Positions 23,476 through 35,408 of a stretch of 64,000 bases of DNA are shown one piece after another (within the stretch, counting starts at the first letter, position 1; every line of letters starts with the position of its first letter). The position numbers and the translations under genes were made by a program. Under the pieces are notes generated by a model. That model saw nothing but the letters and a program-made list of their open reading frames with translations. It ran no database searches and was not told where the DNA came from. Source of the DNA: Juglans regia (Eukaryota > Streptophyta > Magnoliopsida > Fagales > Juglandaceae); NCBI RefSeq assembly GCF_001411555.2, contig NC_049909.1, forward strand, positions 11,043,485 to 11,107,484, in the 5' to 3' direction.

Positions 23476-23702
23476 TGCCCAATTTTCACATCAAACCTAT
23501 TCTCCACTCCACACTCCAAATTCTTTTCCAGCACATCCTTCTCCACCACACAAACCAAATAATTACTCTCCCTCTCAGTGACATGATGTACTACATTATT
23601 TGCTACAAAAAATTTATGGGATTCTTTCAGAAGCTCATTGGCTTCCTGGTCATTATAACTAATTTCCATAGGGTTTCCTTCTTTCATATCATGGCATAAC
23701 AT
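23476..23702 (-). pseudogene. Unidentified coding-like segment fused to the LRR fragment
   Basis: The frame opens with an ATG at 23702 and encodes NDQEANELLKESHKFFVANN, then HHVTERESNYLVCVVEKDV, then ENRFDVKIGHG, and continues without a stop into the LRR fragment. Composition and the lack of stops look like protein-coding DNA, but I do not recognise the family. It could be a genuine N-terminal part of the LRR gene's relative or another captured exon. Confidence 0.45.
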
Positions 23703-23770
23703 ATCATATCATGTCATAACATATCATATCATGTCATATCATATCATGACATATCATATCATAGAGCTCA
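23694..23770. repeat. ATCAT-rich microsatellite
   Basis: About 75 bp of interleaved CATAACATATCATATCATGT and CATATCATATCATGACATAT words. It marks the boundary between the gene-fragment cluster and the LTR on its right. Confidence 0.8.
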
Positions 23771-25860
23771 AATGTCATGTTCATATCATATCATTCACAT
23801 ATATGGATACCTCGCAGCTCCCTTAAGCACCATGTGTTTTTGGCTAGTTGCCGCATCAACCAACGATCCACTTGATCGAAGTGACTACGTCATAGACATA
23901 AACATATTCTTTATAGCAGTTCACATATTTTGCCTTCACCATAATACACACCTACTAGCTTTAGGTGCAACCCCACTCTGGTATCGTTCCATAGGAACCA
24001 TTCAAGGTTCGTCAACTATACTTTATCGACCCAGGGGTTTCCACTCGATTTTAGACACTCCAAAGTGGACAGGGAGTTCCATTAGGGCATTTTCCCATCC
24101 TAGAATTTGGGATCATTCTAAAACATCTTTGACTCTTTCTTTTAAAACATGGATCAAACTGCATGTGACATGTGACATAGACTCATGATGAAACATTAAT
24201 CTTGTTCATACAATATGTAAAAGCCGGATAACATGGTTCATCCCATAGCATGCATCTTGTAATATAGGTTGAAAATATTAGAACATATAAACAAGAATAA
24301 TTTCATACAAAAATATTCGATTCACCCCTCAAAACATGAAAACAAATTTTTAAGACTACAAAAGAGGCTTAGGCCGAATCACATAGGCCCTCCAAGACAT
24401 GCATTTTTCATCATTTCAACTTCTATACTCATGCCTCCATTTTTGAAATCTTTTTCTCAAGCTAAAAATCCTATGGCCAAAACCTTTGAAGATTAAAACC
24501 CTAGTTTTTCTTTTAAGCTAAAACTGAATCATAGATCCCTCTAAAAGTCACGTTCATGTGTTCAAAATATTAAGAACACTTCGGGTTTCATTCTTCTTGA
24601 AGAGAAAACCTTAGATTCCAGTGTGTAAATGGGTGGTTGTGTTGAAAAACCCTAAAATCGAAAATGAAGAAATAGTTTCTGCCACTTTGGCCATGCATGC
24701 TCAACATGAAAGGGTGAAAAGGTCCTTACCTCCATGTGCTATGCTCCCACTTGAAATATGGAGGATGATTTCTTGGCAATATACAAAAATGGTGGTGAGT
24801 ATGGTGGTGTTTGGCTAGTGAGAAAATGAGAGAAAATAGAAACTTGAGAGAGAATGAATGTGGTGGCCGAAATGCACTAGGAAGACAAGAAAACTTTTTT
24901 GCAGAAAGGACTCCCCCATTTCTAGCTACCTTCTTTTATAGTTTCTCTCCATGCTTTTTCACCAACCAATGCAAGTAGCAAAGCCTCATTCCCTTTTCCC
25001 TCAATATGGGACTTGCATGGAGAAGACCAAAGGGTGACTTGGGGTTCGGGTGTCGTGTAGCCTTCCCTCCTCAAAACTAAAACCCTTTTTTGCCTCCATT
25101 TTCCATTTTGCCCTTCTACTCTTGTCTAGGGTCAGTGTACCAAAAGGTCAAATGGTAACTTCCTCCAAAACCCTAATCTTCCTAGGATTTCCCTCCAATG
25201 CATGGGTGACACTTGGCGTGAGGAGTGTGTGTGTGTCTTGGGTGCCGAATTTGACAAGCTTGAGGTGACTTTCGTGTCATCCCTAGGTAGGTTTTTGTGT
25301 CTCTCCCTCTCCCCCTTTTCTCGTCAGCTACATGCCTATCTTTTTCCTCAAAAAGTCTTCTAGAAGCTCACTTTTTGTCTTCCCTAGTATGACACAATCT
25401 TGGAACTCACAAAAACTCCTTCATCCTAGCTTGACATGTGTCCAATTTAGAAGGTTGTGCCATGCATGTGGTGCCTAACACTTCATCCAAAAACCCCTAT
25501 GCCCTTTTGGGCTTCATCCACTTTTCTTCCAAGTTTCCAATGTGGGGTTGACATGTGTCACTTTAGTCCCTTTCTAGAAAGACCAAAAATTCATTCTCTT
25601 GCCATGTGGCACCTCTTTCTTGTCCCATGGTCTAACTTGGGCTTTCTAAAGCAAATACCCTTCGTGGGATTATTTCCTTGGGCTAAGTCCCTCTATTTCC
25701 TTTTGAGGGCTAATAAGCCTTATACTAAAAGATCCATATCCAACCTAAAAATAGAAACTAACCTAATGGGCTCTTCCATACTTAACCAAAAATCTAAAGA
25801 CACATCATCATCCATACAAAAATATAAATAGAATTCCTTACAAAATATTCGGGATGTCAC
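23771..25860 (-). mobile_element. LTR (Tekay-like) inserted into the Tat-type element
   Basis: On the - strand the right end reads TGTGACATCCCGAATATTTT starting at 25860, a common opening of Tekay-type LTRs. Immediately to its right the Tat-type reverse transcriptase frame stops mid-domain after HYPKWLSNIVV, so the LTR interrupts it. Candidate target-site bases on the right are ACAAT (25861-25865). The left end is not certain; microsatellite and gene fragments follow instead of the rest of the polymerase. No internal retroelement genes are seen within. Confidence 0.6.
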
Positions 25861-26625
25861 AACAATATTGGATAGCCATTTAGGATAATGGACTTCCTTG
25901 ATCAACCCTGCAACGAGTAGACATTCTACTTCCTCTGTGATGGCTACGTATTTTTTCGTGTTGAACAATATTCTCTTTTGATGCACCTTTTTGTACATGG
26001 GGTCCATGCACAGTCGGTGTTTGATAATGTTGTTATCAATCCCAGGCATAGCTTCATGACTCCAAGTGAATACATCCCGATGCTTTACTAACAATTGCTT
26101 TAGGGCCTCTTGGTCTTCTAGGGGGATCTTAGTTCCAATCTGCGTTGTTGCGTTGGGGCAATTTGGGTATAACGTTACGATCTCCAAGGGCTCATTCGCC
26201 TTTGCTTGCTATAGGATTAGCTCATCCCTCACCTCTTCGCCCTTGCCCAAAAGGGCTATGGGGGGTGGAGGCAATATGCTCTAACAATCCTCTTGGGGCG
26301 GCTTGGTCATCACCGCCTTCGATAGTGTATACTTCTTCCCCTTTGCTCCCCAGTTCCAGCACATATCACTTCCGTGCTAGGGCTTGCTCCCTCATGCTTC
26401 CCCCACTATTCTTTCAATTGGGGACTTCATCTTGAGGTGGTATGTGGATGTACATGCCCTGAGATTGTTCAATGTTGGTTGCCCCAATATAGCATTATCT
26501 GAGGGGGGTGCCTTCATGACTAAGAAATCGATCATGGTGGTCGTGGTACGCATCCCTTTTTCCACCATGGCTGGGAGGGTAATGGCGCCTACCAGTTGGA
26601 TCAGATCCCCAGAGAATCCCTTCAG
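25861..26625 (-). pseudogene. Tat-type gypsy element A: protease end and RT start
   Basis: Reading the - strand from 26625: LKGFSGDLIQLVGAITLPAM and DNAILGQPTLNNLRACTSTYHLKMKSP are the C-terminal half of the Tat/Ogre-lineage retropepsin. After a linker, LVKHRDVFTWSHEAMPGID, RLCMDPMYKKVHQKRI and LVAGLIKEVHYPKWLSNIVV are the N-terminal part of the reverse transcriptase. The RT is cut at 25861 by an LTR. The protease frame is cut at 26626-26630 by the Athila element and resumes at 35409. Confidence 0.8.
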
Positions 26626-28670
26626 CGGAGTATTATGCTGAAAATATCTACAAGTGCACAAAATCGTAATAAGTAATAAAGTGTTTTGAAGAAAACAAAT
26701 GTTGAACCCATGCATTAATCCAATTCAAGATCCAAGACGTGGGCCAAATTTTTTTAGGCTAAAGAGCCCAAGTCGTGGGAACCAAAGACTGAACTCCATG
26801 CCATGCATGTCTCTCCCTTTCCTTTCTCTAGGGTTTTACCATCACTCACTTATATATATATACATATATTATTTCATGCAAAGAGAAAACTTCCCAACCA
26901 CAGTCACCATCATCAACCTATTTTCCCCTTCAACCTCCATGCACGAAGCCGCTAGCCTCGTTACAGTGAACCCATACCCCGTCGTGGCATTTGTACAAAT
27001 TGAGAGGAAGAAATCGACTCTCGTGGCTTTGCTGCACCCGATCACACACTGAGCAGTAGTGCAATGTGAAACTAGAATCAACGTTGCCGTAGGAACTGCC
27101 CACAACCACGAAAACGTGAAAACGACCTTGATAGCCCACTGCTCAGCCACCGTTAGAACCACTGCAGCCCAGTTTTCAACCACTCGAGCACAAACCTACT
27201 TGCACCACCACCACCCAGGCTTTTTCAAACCACCAAACAACCTTCTCGGTCCTCCCTTCACTGCCCAACTAGCCTCTCTTTTCAGCAAATGTAATAGAGC
27301 AAGTAAGTCCCTATTTTAAACAAGAGAAACAGAGCAACTTTGGACACCACTGTAGACCCACATTCCCTCCTTTGTTAGGCTTTGTTCCTTGCCAGAAACA
27401 GCTACATCACATAGTCGCAGCATGTCGTAATACCCCCTGAACCACAGTACGTAAGTCCCTCTCGCTTTCTCTTACTCTCCGTCTTTCTCACGGTGCACTC
27501 TCTCCCTCTCATGTCTCATTTTCTCTAATCACTTTCTTTCTCTCCGTGCCCTTCCACACCGTCGACCACTGTGACCTTCCGCTGTCCCCAACCGTGCCGC
27601 CGTAGACTTCCACCCAAGCCACTACTGCACATAGCTTTCAGTATGCATGGCCCCTGTTACGTAATATTAGATCCTAGTTTATTTTCTCAAAATGCCATGC
27701 AAGTTATGAATTTCTTTCCCAAAATGACCTTGAATGAGTATATATTGATCATGTTTTATCATTTGCTATGCATAGGATTTTTGTAGTATAAGAATTTATA
27801 TTTATGGATTGAAGTTAAATTACTAAATATATGAGTTTTAAATATGATTAAGTTAATTTTTAAAATGAATGTAAGTGGTAGTTGTTTAATTTTAAAATAT
27901 TTTGGTATAAATATATTAGCTTGTAAACTTTATAATTTGATTTCATTAGTAAATAAGTTAGATTTTGTGTTTTAGTCGGACTGATTAATTGGACATTGAT
28001 GAATTTAGAAATGTGATGATATTTAGGATTATGTGAATTTAGGTTTTTGAGGAATTAAAATAGGTTATTTTAGTATCTTAGGCTTAAATATTAAAATATG
28101 TGTTCGATTGGAAATTTATGAAAATTACATTATTATGTTATAGGTGGCGAATAATATTTGTTCGGCATTTTTGAAGAAATTTATGAAAAACTAAGAAGTC
28201 TAGGTAAGTGGTGTTCCTATGCTAGATTTTGCATAAAATGAAATGAAACAAGGTTGATTTTGAAAATACGCATGTTTGTTGTGAAAAGAAATTTGAAAAC
28301 AACCTTAGATATGTGTTCTGCATGTGCATGAAAGCTGTATAAAGAGAAAAAAATTTCTGTCATGATTGGTATAAACATGAGCTAATTTGTGCTTTCTGTT
28401 TCTGATCTAGAAAAGTGCGAATATGAGTCTTTTTTTTCCTGAAAGTTTTGGTGAAATAAAGATGTTCTGATGCATGAAATCTAAAAATTTTTGTTGTGAA
28501 TAAATGAAGAAGTTTTGATTCTGTTTATTTCGAACATGTGAAATTATCTGAATCTGTTGAATATTTGGTTTTTGATATGATGTGGCACATGAAAACCTGG
28601 CAGGAGATTCTAATTCTGTATTCTGATTAAAGTCTGATTCTGATGTTTCTGTTATGTTCTGATACAACTT

Positions 28671-28975
28671 AACCATGGGTGATAATAGTGGATACTGCCC
28701 TACCACGGGTAATAATAGTAGCATACGGCTCAACCACGGATGATAATAGTGGAGACGGCCCAACCACAGGTTATAATAGTGGATACGACCTTTCCATAGG
28801 TTATAATAATAGATACGGCCCTTCCACAGGTTATAAATGTGGTTTATAACCCTATCACAAGGGTTAAACATAATATATGGCCCAACCACGGGTTATAATA
28901 ATGGATACGACCCTTCTACTGGTTATAATTGGAATTTTTAACCCTACCATGAGGGTTAAACATGGTATATGTCCC
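28671..28975. repeat. Degenerate minisatellite in the Tekay LTR
   Basis: About eight to nine units of roughly 34 bp built on ACCACGGGTTATAATAGTGGATACGGCCC, interrupted by two longer units that contain AACCCTATCACAAGGGTTAAAC. The array forms long frames on the - strand (28407-28889) that are a by-product of the repeat. Confidence 0.8.
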
Positions 28976-29583
28976 ACTGTGATGCTCCGATTTGATAAAG
29001 ATGAGGTCTTAGATTTTGATATACCAAAAGATTTTTGAATAAGAATGTTTTTCTAAAAGTTTCGTTTTGAAATATGTTTTGATATTTGCATTCTGAAAAT
29101 AAATGTTTTTGTTTCTGCATTCTGATAGTAAATATTTTGTTCTGCATTCTAAATTCTGAAAATGCTAATGTTTACACACCGGTATATGTCCTCTGCTTAC
29201 TAAGTTGTTGATAACTCACCCTTTATCTTCGCAATATTTTTCAGATAATTTTGATGCATTAGCTGGAGATCAAGAGTAAGGTTTAATGATCATAGAGGAA
29301 TAAATGTCAGAGAGTACAAGTTTATTGGATAGTCTTATTTAATAGGTTTATGATTTTATGTTATTTGATATTTGGAGTCATGGATATTTCTAAATATTTA
29401 TGGAGTTTTTAAATTCTTTCATTGAGGTATTTATTTGGTGTCCTGGTAAAGGAATATATATTTTGCTTTGAATAAATGGATTTGTACTTTTTGTGAATAT
29501 TGAAGTATATAAATATGTTATAGAAGATGGATTTAGGTTACAAGAGATAACTCTCCGGACCTCCAGGGACGGGACGTTACAGT

Positions 29584-29594
29584 TGGTATCAGAG
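29584..29594 (+). other. Primer-binding site of the Tekay-type element
   Basis: TGGTATCAGAG is complementary to the 3' end of initiator tRNA-Met. It starts two bases after the LTR terminus CA (29580-29581) and fixes the element's + orientation. Confidence 0.8.
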
Positions 29595-30107
29595 ATAGGT
29601 TTGAGATTCTGCATAATATAATAAAGTGTTTGAGGACATTTAAGGTTTTAGAATTTTCTTTTAGGCATCAGGATATGATTTTGAAGATATTTGGTTTGAA
29701 CATTTGCAAACTCATGGTAGGTGGCCTACGAAATCTGAGGTTTTAGAGTTTTAGATTTTAAGAAATGATTATTTTTGAAGACATTTAAGGTCTTAGAATA
29801 TGCAAGTGTCAAGGATTGTGTTTTGTAGAATTTGAGGTTGTAGATTTGGCAGATGTTAAGAGTTAAATTCATGATTTTTGAGGTTTAATTTCTAAGGACG
29901 TATGTAAGTCTAAAGTGATGCTAGGTTTATTATTATAGATGGTAATGAGAGCTTTATGAGTTTATTAAAGATATTGTTAGGATTGGGTATTTCTAAAAAA
30001 AAATGATGATCTTTTTTGAAGTATTTATTTGACATGTATATGTTTTTATTGATACCTATATTTTTTTTTTCTTCTTTAGAATGTTTAACCAAGTTTAAGC
30101 TCATCGG

Positions 30108-31085
30108 ATGGCAGCTTGTCGTCGAGTTCAAAATCTTGAAGATTTGAATGAAAACAACAATGAGCGAGGCTGCACATTCGAGCAATTTAATCGTACCCAT
30201 CCTCTCACATTTGATGGAAGATGCGATTCAAACGCAGTGGAGGATTGGATTCAAGACATGGAAGAAATATTTAGTGACTTGGAGTGCACAGATCCTTAGA
30301 AAGTATGATTCACAGCCTTTAAATTGACTGGAAAAGCTAAGAGGTGATGGAATTCTGAGAAAGCCATCAGGGAAGCAAAAGGGACAAGAGTAGTTAGCTG
30401 GCCTCACTTTAGGAAGAATTTCTTTGACCGTTTCTTCCCTAAAGCGAGCAGGGAAGCTAAAGTTCGAGAGTTCACCAACTTGGTGCAAGGGGCCATGACT
30501 GTGCACCAGTATGTTGCAAGATTTGCAGAATTATTGCGCTTCGCCTCATACCTGATTCCTGATGAAGAGAAGAAGGCCATAAAGTTTGAGGAGGGTTTGA
30601 ATCACAAGATATATGAATGAGTGATGGTCTTATAGATTCAAAGTTTTTCAGAGTTAATGCATAAGGCGATGTTGGTTGAGCAGAATCTTATGAGAGGTGC
30701 CGAGTTGCAAGAAGAGAGAAAGAAAGCTACTCCACAAGGATCCTCTAGTATGGACCAAGGGCCAGGGAAGAAGAGAAATGAGAGGAACAACTCAAGTCAG
30801 ACTCAAATGTAGGGTAATCAAACGAATAACCCCTGTAGGTTTTGTAACCGCACACACACTAGAGAGTGCAAAAAGGAAATGGGGGCATGTATTCGATGTG
30901 CTAAGATTGGCATTTCATCAGAGAATGCCCATTACTGTTGGACGACAAGAATAAACCCAACACACTTCCAGGTCCCCGACAGACGAGATAGGGAAATAAT
31001 CAACGTAGAATGGAACAGGCTCGAGTGTTTGCATTGACATCTGAAGATGCTGAGGACGACAACAATGCGATCACAAGTACCCCAC
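30108..31085 (+). pseudogene. Tekay-type gag with zinc knuckles, six in-frame stops
   Basis: One frame reads through MAACRRVQNLEDLNENN, HPLTFDG, EDWIQDMEEIFSDLECTD, WPHFRKNFFDRFFPKASRE, LVQGAMTVHQYVARFAELLRFASYLIPDEEKKA, the classic Ty3/gypsy capsid pattern. Then CRFCNRTHTREC and CIRCAK, zinc-knuckle remnants, and ARVFALTSEDAEDDN, the start of the protease linker. Six stops fall in frame (near 30298, 30307, 30343, 30618, 30633 and 30811), but no frameshift is needed. After 31085 the polymerase region is absent. Confidence 0.85.
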
Positions 31086-31687
31086 TCTTTTTCTTCTTGA
31101 AAGCTTTTTGTTTTAGTTGAGTTGGGATTAATCAAGCTTGCATGGAACTTTTCTAGTTTTATAGCTTAGAATATTGAAGTTGGTTGAAGAGGTTTTTCAA
31201 AGGGATTAGACACAATATTTTATATCTACAAGGCTCTAGCTTTAGGTGTTTGATGAGTTAGTATGTGTTTGAAGTGAGAAGTTTAGAAAAATTTATGGTT
31301 GAAAGTAGATTTTCTGAGGAATTCGGGAATTTGAGAAATGAATTTTCTCAAGACTTAAGTTTGGAACTTTTGATTGTACTATTATTTCGAAGATTTTAAA
31401 TATTCTTTTTGGGAGTTCTCTTTTAGTTATTTGTGAGGTTTAGCTAGAAAAAAAATGGGATTATTATTAGGCTTCAATTTCATTGTGGAAATGCATATTT
31501 TTTACTTGAACTAGACCTTGAGGTATACGATGATTGACACTGGGTGTGTGAATATGGATGCCAAGAAGATTAGGTGATATTTAAGGCACCAGGCATAAAC
31601 CATGGGAAAGTTAAAATTTTTGAATGTTAGGTTCAACACAATTGTTGAGGATTAAATTAGGCGTGGAAACACTTTGCTTAAGTGTAG

Positions 31688-31736
31688 CAAATTTCGAGGA
31701 CGAATTTTTTTTAAAGGGGGATGATGTAATACCCGG
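31688..31736 (+). other. Polypurine tract and start of the Tekay 3' LTR
   Basis: CAAATTTCGAGGACGAATTT, a purine run AAAGGGGGATGA, and TGTAATACCCGG follow each other as in intact Tekay-type elements. Only 12 bp of the LTR remain before Athila sequence resumes. Confidence 0.7.
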
Positions 31737-33971
31737 AAGGGAATTTCATAGATTTAAATACCTCAAAAGTGACCTGCTCCTCACCGACCCTCAAAATGAG
31801 TTTCCCTTGTTGTACATCAATTAAGATTCTCCCCGTCGCAAGGAAAGGTCAGCCCAATATCAAAGGGATCTCCTCTTCCTTCTCCATATCAAGCACAATG
31901 AAGTTGGCTAGGAAGATGAACATATCAACTTTCATCAGTACATCCTTTATGAGTCCTCTAGGCTATTTAATAGATCTGTTCGCCAACTATAGAGAGATGA
32001 TGGTCGACTTTGCTTCTCCAAGATCGAGTTTCCTGAAAACAGAGAGATGCATTAGATTAATACTTCCTCCTAAGTCACATAAACCTTTATCAAAATAGGA
32101 ATTTCCTATAGTGTAAGGGATCATGAAACTCCCCGGATCTTTCAACTTAGGTGACAGCTTCTTTTGTAAAATTGCACTGCTCTCCTAGATCAGCATTACA
32201 GTCTCATGCTTCTCCAACTTTCGCTTGTTTGATAATATATCCATAAAAATTTTGCATATTTAATCATTTGCTCTAAAGCTTCAATGAGAGGAATATTAAT
32301 ATGCAGTTGCTTAAATATACTCAAAATTTTAGAGAACTGATTATCAATCTTATTTTTTCTTAATCTCTGCGGAAAATGAATTGGTGGATCATAAATTGAA
32401 GGAGAATAAGTTTCAGATATAAAATCCTTGAATTTTTTGGGTTTTGCAACCCCTTTATTCTCCTTAGTCTTTTCAGCTTGCTGGTCGGTCGTATCCTACT
32501 CTACTTCTTTCACCTTGGACTCGGCTTCCTTCATCTCAGACTCCACATTTTTGGTAGCTTCTGCATCTTACTCAATATTTATTGTTTGTGGCTGGTCATG
32601 TGTCCGCCCATTTCTCAATGTTATGGCTTTGACATGTTTCTTCAGATTGGTCACAGTGTTGCTCGATAGTTCCCGTTGTCCTTTCGGTAAGCATGTTTGA
32701 CAGCTGACTGATTTGTGCCTCAAGATTGTGGATTGAAGCCGAGATGTTTTGGATCACCATATCGGTCTTTTGGATAATATGCTAAGTGTTGGTTTCTTCT
32801 CTTACTATGGAGATTGTTGAGGTGGTCAAGCCGGCACCTGTTATTGTTAGGGTGATTTCTCTATTTGGGATTGAACGTGTTTAAATAAGGATTGTTTTGA
32901 CGTTGGAAATTGGACACGTAATGGGCTTGTTCATAACTCGGTTGGGTAAAAGGACTCACAAATAACATTAGTTTGAATAGCATTAACGTTCATCTTACCT
33001 AGTTGTTGTGATAGATTTGCGATCTGTGCCGCCAACGTGGTAACAGAATCAAGTTCAAAAACTCTAGCTGTCTTTCTTGGCATTGCTCTCTCTGCAGACC
33101 ATTGACAGTTGTTGGATGTCAATTCTTCCAGAAGTTCATATGTGGCTTCATGGGTCTTACTCATTAATGCTCCTCCCACGGCCGCATCAACCATATATCA
33201 ATTTGTGGGTCCCAAACCATTGTAAAATGACTGCACTTGAAGCCATGCTAGGAGGTTGTGATGCGAACACTTGCGCAATAAATCCTTGTATCTCTCTCAT
33301 GCCTTATATAATGATTCTCCCTCAAATTGGGTGAAGCTAATAATATCATTCCTTAACTTCACTGTCTTGGTCAGAGGGAAATATTTTGTTAAGAATTTTT
33401 GTGCTAACTCCTCCCAGGTGGTGATGATGCCGGGTAGCAAAGAGTTCAACCAAACTTTTACTTTTTCCCTAAGTGAGAAAGGAAAAAGTCTCAATCGAAG
33501 ACATCATCTGTCACTCATTTGTGTTTAAAAATATCACAAATTTCTAAGAAATTTACAATATAGACATTAGGATCCTTTTGTGATAGCCCACAAACTGGAC
33601 GGTTTGTTGAATCATTTGAATGATGATCGGCTTGATCTCGGAGTTGTTTTCTTGTATAGCTGGCCGCCTTATACTAGATGTCGCCCCATCGACAGAGGGC
33701 ATAGTATAGTCTCATAACATCTTGTGCTCCTAGTCGGCCATATTAACTTTAGATGCGGCAACCTATATCTTCTTCTCTTTATTAATCCGGCGTAACGTTC
33801 TTCCAATCTTGGAATCGAAAAGTGTATGTTCTAATGATTTAAATTGGAGCATGCACTTCTAATTACTAAAAAGAAAAACCAAACTGAGATCTAATTTAAA
33901 CCCATTCGTTAAAAATAAAACCCAAAGTAGTAAAAATCGAACTAGTATCAACATCAATAACGAATAACTAA
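31737..33971 (-). pseudogene. Athila-type gag and protease remnants
   Basis: Gag: RLFPFSLREKVKVWLNSL, TTWEELAQKFLTKYFPLTKT and NDIISFTQFEGESLY (about 33494-33297), then MVDAAVGGALMSKTHEATYELLEELTSNN and LAAQIANLSQQLGKMNVNA (33194-32950). These are the characteristic Athila capsid blocks. Protease: CDLGGSINLMHLSVFRKLDLG, IVLDMEKEEEIPLILG and PFLATGRILIDVQQGKLILRVG (about 32090-31760), with several stops (the first Asp of the usual DxGA motif region is retained). Between them lies a low-similarity stretch. Downstream polymerase is replaced by the Tekay remnant. Confidence 0.8.
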
Positions 33972-33993
33972 TCCTCGGCAACGGCGCCAAAAA
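33972..33993 (-). other. Athila primer-binding site
   Basis: On the - strand TTGGCGCCGTTGCCGAGGA follows the LTR end by a few bases, as in Athila-type elements. It fixes the - orientation of the nested element. Confidence 0.75.
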
Positions 33994-34000
33994 CTTATTA

Positions 34001-35403
34001 TGTTGAAAATATTTACAAGTGCACAGAATCGTAACAAGTAGTAAAGTGTTTGAAAATGGATGTCGAACTCACATAGATTAATTATGCTATTGAGTACTGA
34101 AATTTACTAAATTAATTACTATTTAGAAAATCAAAATTTAAAGAATAGATTATCTAAATTAAACCGAAGAAAATAACATTAAAAAAGATAATAAGAATAG
34201 ATCTAGAGCGTTTGATTTCACATAATGAATCCCACACAATTTATTTTTCTTATTATAGAATTCCAATTATCCCAAGTTGATGATAAAAATCCCTTAACTG
34301 TTCAATATTTTCTCTTGAATAATAACTCTATATCTCTATGTGAATTTAACTAATTGAAGACTCATTAAGTTCTTTGGATTTTTCTTGAAAATCACACAAA
34401 TTACGATAAAGTATCTCTACTTTCGCTCAACTAGTGGTGCTTAATCCTAGAGCTCTAATCACAAATCACCTATCGGTCTCATTGCGATTGAATAGATCGA
34501 ATAATAATTAGCTAGAAGATTGCAACCATTACGAACAAGGAATAAACACTTAATCATAGAAATATTGAAAAAAAATAACTTAGAATATAAATTATATGTT
34601 CAATGCTAGACTACATCAAAGCTTTAGAAAATAAAATTAGTTCATAATGAAACTGAAAAGAAAAAGAATAAAACTGTTATTCTTCGTTGGAGTCGATTGA
34701 TGAAGCATGTAGCTCTTGCCTCTGCTCCCCCGATCTGCCTCCTTGAAAGAATCTTAAAGAATAAAGTTTGGACTATTGGCCTCTAAAACTCAGACTCCCT
34801 TATCCATATCCCACAAGCTGGGAATAAATAGATGTCAAAAATTTAAATGCGGAAACATGATAAATGCGACTATAGTCTAGCCTAAAAATCTAGAAAATAG
34901 TTTCTAAAGATAGATGTTAACATAAATGAAAATTATCCAAAAAATAACGAGATTATTCTAAAATGGAAGATTCAGTGATATGCGGCTTGAATTTCAGAAC
35001 TTGGGATGATTTGGTGGTCAGCAGATTTATTACGAAACTCGAGAGGGTTCCATCGGATAGATGCCGTGTGTGCTGAATATACTGATCTCCTCGGCTACTG
35101 AGAGGAAAGACTTTTCGCCTACCGAGGGTAAGTCTTTTCGTCATTTGGCGAGATACATCTCTTTGCTGCCCATGGGACAAGGCTCCTTGCCAAAATCTCC
35201 TCGACTCTCTTCATATGCAATTGCCTCTCATCAATCTGGATCTATAGTTTCTTTTTTTATACCAATATACTCTCATTTTGCATTAAATTGTCTCTTTCCT
35301 TCATGTTCAAAAAATAAACAAAAATAAATAGAAATAAAATAAAATCAACAGAATTGAAGGAAAACTGACACTTTTCATAAATAAAAGAGTAATAAACTTA
35401 TCA
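34001..35403 (-). mobile_element. 5' LTR of the Athila-type element
   Basis: 1.4 kb from TGATAAGTTTATTACTC (35403) to TTTTCAACA (34001) on the - strand. Its last 95 bp match the truncated left LTR at 26631-26725. There are no coding regions; the frame at 34953-35180 is incidental. Confidence 0.75.
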
Positions 35404-35408
35404 CGGTG

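Larger units (their letters stand above)
26726..31736 (+). mobile_element. Tekay-type gypsy remnant nested in the Athila element
   Basis: A large LTR (up to CGTTACA at 29581) is followed at 29584 by TGGTATCAGAG, the tRNA-Met primer-binding site. Then come a decayed gag (30108-31085), a deletion of nearly all pol, and the 3' hallmark CAAATTTCGAGGACGAATT (31688-31706) with purine tract AAAGGGGGATGA. A 3' LTR stub TGTAATACCCGG occupies 31725-31736, where Athila protease sequence resumes. The 5' LTR start was not located (it should begin TGTAATACCC). The loss of most of the 3' LTR suggests later deletion. The long + strand frames at 26700-27800 are LTR shadows. Confidence 0.65.
26631..35403 (-). 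mobile_element. Athila-type gypsy element nested in Tat element A
   Basis: The right LTR (34001-35403) runs on the - strand from TGATAAGTTTATTACTC to TTTTCAACA and is followed by a TTGGCGCCGTTGCCGAGGA primer site, typical of Athila. Gag and protease remnants follow (31737-33530). Only about 95 bp of the left LTR remains (26631 to about 26725, TGCTGAAAATATCTACAAGT), after which Tekay-type sequence begins. The flanks CGGAG (26626-26630) and CGGTG (35404-35408) are a 5-bp target duplication with one mismatch. Removing the insert rejoins the Tat protease frame exactly. Confidence 0.75.

Noticed and set aside
26699..27319. Overlapping frames on + and - strands around 27000.
   Set aside because: No motif; located in the Tekay LTR; strand shadows of each other.
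28407..28889. A 160-residue Tyr-rich frame on the - strand.
   Set aside because: It is the translation of the minisatellite and LTR DNA.
30108..30618. A functional gag gene or a host gene derived from one.
   Set aside because: Six stops in frame, deletion of the polymerase, and LTR context all argue for a dead retroelement.
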